Positions 59,970-64,000 of a stretch of DNA of 64,000 bases are shown here, in pieces (positions within the stretch are counted from its first letter, which is position 1; every line of letters starts with the position of its first letter). The position numbers and the translations under genes are program-made. The stretch spans positions 5,146,001 through 5,210,000 of the forward strand of contig OZ245840.1 in assembly GCA_965228775.1 (NCBI GenBank), given 5' to 3'. Source of the stretch: JANQMY01 sp965228775 (lineage in GTDB: Bacteria > Pseudomonadota > Alphaproteobacteria > JANQMY01). Under the pieces are notes generated by a model, which made no database searches, had not been told where the DNA came from, and saw only the letters and a list, made by a program, of their open reading frames with translations.

Positions 59970-61008
59970 AGGCCGAGTTCCTGAATTCTTCCGACAATTG
60001 GGGGCCACGGTCGAGCCATGCTGGCACCGGCAGGCCTTTTTCTTTCAAGAAGGCCGGATTGAACAGCTTGCTTTGGTACCGCGTTCCGAAATCACAGAGA
60101 ACGGTGACGATGGTATGTCCGGGACCCATGTCTTGCGCCATGCGTATCGCGCCGGCCACATTGATACCGCTCGATCCGCCAAGGCACAGGCCTTCTTCAA
60201 GCAACAGGTCGAATACGATCGGCAGGGCTTCTTCATCCGGAATCTGGTAAGCGTCATCGATCGGCGCGCCTTCCAAGTTTTGGGTAACACGTCCTTGGCC
60301 AATTCCTTCTGTGATGGAAGTGCCTTCTGCTTTCAGTTCGCCATGCTTATAGAAATTGTACATGGCGGCGCCCATAGGGTCGGCCGCGGCGATACGAATG
60401 TCTGAATTCTTCTCCTTGAGGCCAATGCCAACGCCCGCCAACGTGCCGCCCGTGCCGATAGCGCAGGTGAAGCCGTCGACCTTGCCTTCCGTCTGATCCC
60501 AAATTTCGGGAGCCGTGGTGCGAACATGACCGTCCCGATTAGCGACATTATCGAACTGATTGGCCCAAATAGCGCCATTCGGTTCAATATCGTTCAGCTT
60601 CTCAGCGAGCCGCCCAGAGTATTTGACGTAGTTATTCGGGTCACGGTAGGGCACGGCCGGTACCTGGATGAGTTCGGCGCCCGCCAACCGCAGCATGTCT
60701 TTCTTTTCTTCGCTTTGGGTTTCGGGGATGACGATGACTGTCCGAAAGCCCATTGCATTTCCGACCAGCGCGAGCCCAATCCCCGTGTTCCCAGCGGTGC
60801 CCTCTACGATCACTCCGCCTGGACGCAGCTTGCCGGTCTTGATGGCATCTTCGATGATAAATAGGGCCGCGCGATCCTTCACAGATTGGCCTGGATTCAG
60901 AAATTCGGCCTTACCGAGAATGTCGCAGCCGGTGAGTTCAGATGCCTTTTTGAGGCGAATAAGGGGCGTGTTGCCGATCGCCTCCAGCATTCCGTTTTTG
61001 ATGGACAT
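59962..61008 (-). CDS. cysK: Cysteine synthase A
   Basis: A 348-residue PLP enzyme: Lys44 in NPGQSVKDRAA forms the Schiff base, GTAGNTGIG (about 69-77) binds the substrate carboxylate, and the phosphate is held by GTGGTLAGVG. The C-terminal region is longer than in enteric CysK and includes an insertion FGTRYQSKLFNPAFLKEKGL, as in some CysK/cystathionine beta-synthase-like enzymes, so beta-replacement with other donors is possible. It heads the overlapping cysK-sseA-GNAT operon. The ATG has CGTCATTTC upstream, and no strong ribosome site is visible. Confidence 0.9.
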   Translation of the reverse strand: MSIKNGMLEAIGNTPLIRLKKASELTGCDILGKAEFLNPGQSVKDRAALFIIEDAIKTGKLRPGGVIVEGTAGNTGIGLALVGNAMGFRTVIVIPETQSEEKKDMLRLAGAELIQVPAVPYRDPNNYVKYSGRLAEKLNDIEPNGAIWANQFDNVANRDGHVRTTAPEIWDQTEGKVDGFTCAIGTGGTLAGVGIGLKEKNSDIRIAAADPMGAAMYNFYKHGELKAEGTSITEGIGQGRVTQNLEGAPIDDAYQIPDEEALPIVFDLLLEEGLCLGGSSGINVAGAIRMAQDMGPGHTIVTVLCDFGTRYQSKLFNPAFLKEKGLPVPAWLDRGPQLSEEFRNSAFE

Positions 61009-61107
61009 GAAATGACGTCTCGCTGGAACAGGGGTTGAGATCGCGCCAAACTATCCGCCAGCCCATCTCGGTTCAAGCATTGCACCGATTTCGCGTTGAC
61101 CCGCACG

Positions 61108-61137
61108 TGATCCAGCTTATGTCTCTCAACGTATAGA
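61108..61137 (+). promoter_or_regulatory. Sigma-E (ECF)-type promoter before the chrR-like gene
   Basis: TGATCC (61108-61113) is separated by exactly 18 bases from TATAGA (61132-61137). Rhodobacter sphaeroides sigma-E promoters carry TGATCC at -35 with an 18-base spacer and a TA-rich -10. Transcription would begin about 85 bases before the chrR-like ATG. The match of position and target gene is good. Confidence 0.6.
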
Positions 61138-61227
61138 TAGGGACATTTAGTATTACAAAGAAATTATGAAACCATATATGCCATTTAAATCAAATGGTTA
61201 TGTGGTTAAACGTCTATGTGGGTTTAG

Positions 61228-61884
61228 ATGCGACCGGACGACAAACTTGAGGAGCTATTGCTGGAGTACAGCGCGGGCAGTCTCTCTGAGACGTCGTCGC
61301 TGCTCGTCGCGACTCATTTGGCGCTGTCGCCAAAGTCCCGGAAACTCGTGCGCCAGATGGACGAGATCGCGGGTGCTTTCTTCAGCCACAACATCGAACG
61401 GGTGGCTGACGTTCCTACCATTGATCCATCACTTCTGAACAATGTGTCGCTTTTGGAGGTCGCCGACGAAACGGTCGCGGATCAGGCGCCTCACGCTCAT
61501 TCGTCCTTGCCGGAGCCCTTGAGAAGCGTTGTTGGCGACTTTGAGAGCATTCCGTGGCGCCGCAAACTGCCCGGCTTGAAGGAATTTCGGCTCCCGAATA
61601 GGCCAGATGGCTGTGATGCGGTCCTCTACAAAATTAAGGCCAACCGTTCCATGCCGCGCCACACCCACGAGGGCGATGAGCTCACGTTGGTGTTGGAGGG
61701 TGGATTTTCCGACCACACGGGGAGCTACAAAGCGGGCGACGTCGCCATCGCTGATCCGTCCGTTGAACACAGACCATTTGCTGATCCTGATGGTGACTGC
61801 TTGTGTTTTGCCGTATCCGACGGGCCGCTGCGCCTTACGGGCCCTGTGGGGCGTCTCCTGGCAGGCCTAAATCGCCTCAAATAA
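61228..61884 (+). CDS. ChrR-like cupin anti-sigma homologue lacking zinc cysteines
   Basis: A 218-residue protein of the ChrR family. The C-terminal cupin (about 120-205) keeps a metal set (RHTHEGDE and VEHRPFAD). The N-terminal anti-sigma domain aligns with ChrR through VATHLALSPKSRKLV. Relative to R. sphaeroides ChrR (zinc ligands H6, H31, C35, C38), His30 is kept but Cys35 and Cys38 are Ser34 and Ser37, and His6 is Lys6. The usual HLALCPACR signature is thus broken. ChrR holds sigma-E until singlet oxygen. No sigma factor gene is adjacent here. Inference: a sensor that either binds sigma without zinc or has another role. It starts at ATG 61228 with a weak ribosome site. Confidence 0.85.
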   Translation: MRPDDKLEELLLEYSAGSLSETSSLLVATHLALSPKSRKLVRQMDEIAGAFFSHNIERVADVPTIDPSLLNNVSLLEVADETVADQAPHAHSSLPEPLRSVVGDFESIPWRRKLPGLKEFRLPNRPDGCDAVLYKIKANRSMPRHTHEGDELTLVLEGGFSDHTGSYKAGDVAIADPSVEHRPFADPDGDCLCFAVSDGPLRLTGPVGRLLAGLNRLK

Positions 61885-62053
61885 GTGACAGTTCATGACA
61901 ACCTGTTGATCAAATTGTGCCGGGACAATTGGCACGGATTGTGATAGGATCTGCCTTGGGTTAGAGGATCGGGGCGAGATCCTTCACAAAAGAACAAACT
62001 GTCTGTCACAATCAAGAAATCCTCCTTGGTGTGCGTATTGGGGTTCAAATTTC

Positions 62054-62794
62054 ATGTCTCAACATGGTTTCGTTGGCGTAATTGCTTTTGTTATCTCACT
62101 TCTCATTCCAGCAATCGCGTCAGCCGACCGGGCCCTTGAGGTGGCGGCAGTAGAAAGCAAGCCCAGCAGTGCCTTTGAGAGCACGCTGCGGCAGCTCAGC
62201 TTCGATGTTCAGCGCAATGGCAAGACCATCGGCCAGCATGTGGTCAACATTCGTGAGGATGGGGACCAAGTTGTGGTCGACACGAAGATTGACGTGAAAA
62301 TCAACATCGCCTTTGTCACCGTGTTCCGCTACAGCCAAACGGGTCGTGAAGTGTGGCAAGACGGCAAGCTGGTCAAACTCGACACCATGTCGAATGACAA
62401 TGGCAATGAGATTAAGTTGACCGCGGAACGGGGCGAAGAGGGCCTAATGGTGCATGGCACGCGCTTTGACGGCACGATGGCTGAATTGGCTCTGCCTACA
62501 AGCTATTGGAATACCGCGACTGTAGCTTGCACAAAGATGTTTAATACCCAAAACGGCAAATTGATGGACGTAAATGTTCAAGAAGATGGTCGTGAGGTGA
62601 TTGAAGTCAGCGGGCGCTCTGTGGAAGCCACGAAATACGTTATCGATGGTGATCTGAAAAAGCAGATTTGGTACGACCGCGCGGGCACCTGGGTTAAATC
62701 GATCTTCAATGTTCGCGGCCAAACGATCGAATATGTACTGGTTGGCGACAAAGTTGACATTGCCAGCAATGATAACCGCGTTCTCACCCGCTAG
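62054..62794 (+). CDS. DUF6134 family exported protein
   Basis: A 246-residue protein with a signal peptide (about 1-25, AIASA) and a DUF6134 domain: LSFDVQRNGKTIGQH, VDVKINIAFVTVFRYSQTGREVW split over two strands, and YVIDGDLKKQIWYDRAGTWVKSIF. The pattern suggests a periplasmic beta-rich protein with a duplicated curved sheet. Function unknown. It sits between a chrR-like and an SDR gene in the same direction. In ChrR/sigma-E clusters DUF6134 neighbours are seen, so a role in lipid or redox stress is possible. Confidence 0.82.
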   Translation: MSQHGFVGVIAFVISLLIPAIASADRALEVAAVESKPSSAFESTLRQLSFDVQRNGKTIGQHVVNIREDGDQVVVDTKIDVKINIAFVTVFRYSQTGREVWQDGKLVKLDTMSNDNGNEIKLTAERGEEGLMVHGTRFDGTMAELALPTSYWNTATVACTKMFNTQNGKLMDVNVQEDGREVIEVSGRSVEATKYVIDGDLKKQIWYDRAGTWVKSIFNVRGQTIEYVLVGDKVDIASNDNRVLTR

Positions 62795-62922
62795 AGCGCC
62801 GTATCCCCGACACGTCGTTTCCTGACTATATAGACTTCTCCGCTCCATCCTTCCGATAAAGTTGGTGGGATCTGCTCCTGCGCATTTTGCGTACAAAGAA
62901 CAGATCTTCAGAGGGATGAGCA

Positions 62923-63723
62923 ATGGCAAATCAGAAAAATAACACTCCCGGTCTGGCCTGGATTACAGGCGCAAGTTCGGGCATCGGACGAGCGACGGCC
63001 AAGCTGCTTGCCAAAAAAGGATGGACGGTCGCCGTCACGGCTCGAAGTGAGGAGCCGCTAAACACCCTTGCAGAAGAGTGCTACGGCTTCTCCGGCGAAA
63101 TTCTTGTCTTTCCGGGCGATGTTACTGATGAAAGCCGCATGGTGGCGATTGTGACTGCTCTAGAGACGCAAACGGGAGCCATAGATCTCGCGATCCTCAA
63201 TGCCGGCATCTATCTGCCCATGGAAGTGACGGAACTTGACCTTGCAAAGTTTAGAACTTCGCTAGATGTGAACCTGATGGGCGTCGCAAATGGCCTTGCG
63301 CCACTTCTGGAAAGGATGATCGCGCGAAGGTCCGGCCATGTGGCCATTGTATCCTCTGTGACGGGATATGGTGGCCTGCCTACGAGTCTTGCTTATGGTG
63401 CCACCAAGGCGGCGCTTATCAATATGGCTGAGACGTTGAAGATAGAACTTGATCGCCACAACGTGAATGTGAGTGTCATTAATCCCGGATTTGTGGAAAC
63501 ACCGGCTACGGACGAAAATCCGTTCCCGATGCCCTTCATTGTCCCCTCCGAAACGGCGGCGAAGCGGATCGTGACCGGTTTGGTGCGAGGAAAGTTCGAG
63601 ATTACGTTCCCCCGCCGATTTACCTACCTGCTGAAATTGATCAACATGCTGCCAAGACACTGGTATGTGGCTGTGGTCAAGCGGGCGACTGGTTGGCAGA
63701 AGCTGCCCGCACCAGAGGTTTAG
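62923..63723 (+). CDS. Short-chain dehydrogenase/reductase
   Basis: A 266-residue SDR. Cofactor motif TGASSGIG (15-22), NAG in LAILNAGIYLPM, catalytic Ser in IVSSVTGYGG and YGATK (Tyr-x-x-x-Lys, about 157-161). A terminal amphipathic segment (PRRFTYLLKLINMLPRHWYVAVV) may touch the membrane, as in SDRs acting on lipids. It precedes a convergent cyclopropane-synthase-like gene. In sigma-E regulons such SDRs sit beside cyclopropane or furan fatty acid genes. The ATG at 62923 has GAGGGAT upstream. Confidence 0.9.
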   Translation: MANQKNNTPGLAWITGASSGIGRATAKLLAKKGWTVAVTARSEEPLNTLAEECYGFSGEILVFPGDVTDESRMVAIVTALETQTGAIDLAILNAGIYLPMEVTELDLAKFRTSLDVNLMGVANGLAPLLERMIARRSGHVAIVSSVTGYGGLPTSLAYGATKAALINMAETLKIELDRHNVNVSVINPGFVETPATDENPFPMPFIVPSETAAKRIVTGLVRGKFEITFPRRFTYLLKLINMLPRHWYVAVVKRATGWQKLPAPEV

Positions 63724-63779
63724 GGTCTGGGATAGATCTGCGGCCCATTTTTAGGGCCAAAGATTTCGTCTTGTTCCCC

Positions 63780-64000
63780 TCAAGGTTTTGAGAAGGACAC
63801 CTGCGTGACGTCTATGTTGCGCGATCGGAACCCGGCTTCGCAGTAAGATAGGTAGTAGTGCCACATTCTGCGGAAGCGGTCGTCGAAGCCCATCGTCGAA
63901 ATCTTAGGCCAGGCCTCCAGGAAGCGGCTCCGCCAAACGGCAAGGGTTTCCGCATAGTCGATCCCAAAATCGATGTTGCGGTCGAAGGTAAGACCCGCCG
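63780..64000 (-). CDS. C-terminal fragment of cyclopropane-fatty-acyl-phospholipid synthase-like protein
   Basis: The minus-strand frame is open from the right edge to a TGA at 63782-63780, 72 residues. It reads ...TLAVWRSRFLEAWPKIST followed by MGFDDRFRRMWHYYLSYCE and AGFRSRNIDVTQVSF, which is the terminal helix-strand part of cyclopropane synthases and related SAM-dependent methyltransferases that modify unsaturated phospholipid chains. The start and SAM-binding domain lie beyond the window. Convergent with the SDR gene. Whether it is a true CFA synthase or the UfaM-like type of sigma-E regulons cannot be judged from this part. Confidence 0.8.
   Translation of the reverse strand, partial: AGLTFDRNIDFGIDYAETLAVWRSRFLEAWPKISTMGFDDRFRRMWHYYLSYCEAGFRSRNIDVTQVSFSKP

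Noticed and set aside
61170..61207. Imperfect AT-rich palindrome before the chrR-like gene as an operator
   Set aside because: The outer arms pair only partly and the region is simply AT-rich. The sigma-E-type promoter gives a better explanation of this region.
61166..61438. 90-codon plus-strand ORF overlapping the chrR-like gene start
   Set aside because: Out of frame with the well-supported ChrR-like protein, and its product is basic and Cys-rich without a pattern.
63742..63758. GGCCC...GGGCC hairpin as terminator between SDR and cyclopropane synthase genes
   Set aside because: The stem is 5 bp and neither strand has a T run after it.

Overview
The window looks like an ordinary chromosomal segment of an alphaproteobacterium of moderate GC content. 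Supporting signs are a short complex I NDUFS4-like protein, an aapJQMP amino-acid ABC operon, a form II CoxL-type molybdoenzyme operon with its coxDE/XdhC/MobA maturation genes, a ChrR-type cupin anti-sigma homologue, DUF6134 and DUF3833 proteins, and a FecR/CHASE2-cyclase pair. I see no insertion sequence, integrase, phage structural gene or CRISPR array. The species cannot be named from what is visible. Both edges cut genes: a possible histidine-kinase-like C-terminus on the left and a cyclopropane-fatty-acyl-phospholipid-synthase-like C-terminus on the right.

0-9.9 kb: a Crp/Fnr regulator, then (all on the minus strand, reading right to left) a glutathione S-transferase, a CHASE2-class III cyclase, a FecR-TPR-beta-barrel protein and a 41-residue secreted mini-peptide that ends in a strong terminator. 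The layout suggests an envelope-to-cyclic-nucleotide signalling locus. DUF3833 and a Tat-exported amidohydrolase follow. 10-17.3 kb: a CHAP lipoprotein, PPK2, an HdeD-like protein, a His-rich secreted protein, a Sir2 deacylase, a ClpP homologue with Asn in place of the catalytic Asp, and a catalase-peroxidase that carries a lipoprotein signal and has an OxyR-like site upstream.

17.3-35 kb: a long minus-strand block. The MobA-like fusion, two XdhC halves, CoxE and MoxR/CoxD form one overlapping operon, and CoxG-S-L-M form the enzyme operon (active-site motif AYRGAGR, form II). Directly upstream is an eleven-gene Mrp-type antiporter operon with three NuoL/M/N-like subunits and two small membrane proteins of unrecognised family. 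One antiporter gene appears to start at CTG, overlapping the previous stop.

35-54 kb: a double cold-shock protein, DUF192, a thioesterase, a GH24-like lipoprotein with a degenerate triad, tRNA-Pro, GtrA plus a GT39-like glycosyltransferase, a creatininase plus a fatty-acid hydroxylase, a choice-of-anchor/phytase-like propeller protein, a phosphate-type porin behind a triple Pho box and a structured leader, the NDUFS4-like protein, tRNA-Arg, then surface-polysaccharide functions (O-antigen ligase, FkbM methyltransferase, transglutaminase-like protein), a glutamine amidotransferase, a luciferase-like oxidoreductase, an aldonolactone-oxidase-like flavoprotein, a small biotinyl protein, HisI and MetC.

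54-64 kb: the aapJQMP operon, then GNAT, mercaptopyruvate sulfurtransferase and cysteine synthase in one overlapping minus-strand operon. Last comes a ChrR-like protein that has lost its zinc cysteines but sits behind a sigma-E-type promoter, followed by DUF6134, a short-chain dehydrogenase and the truncated fatty-acid synthase gene. Known ChrR/sigma-E regulons (singlet oxygen response, membrane lipid modification) contain similar genes.
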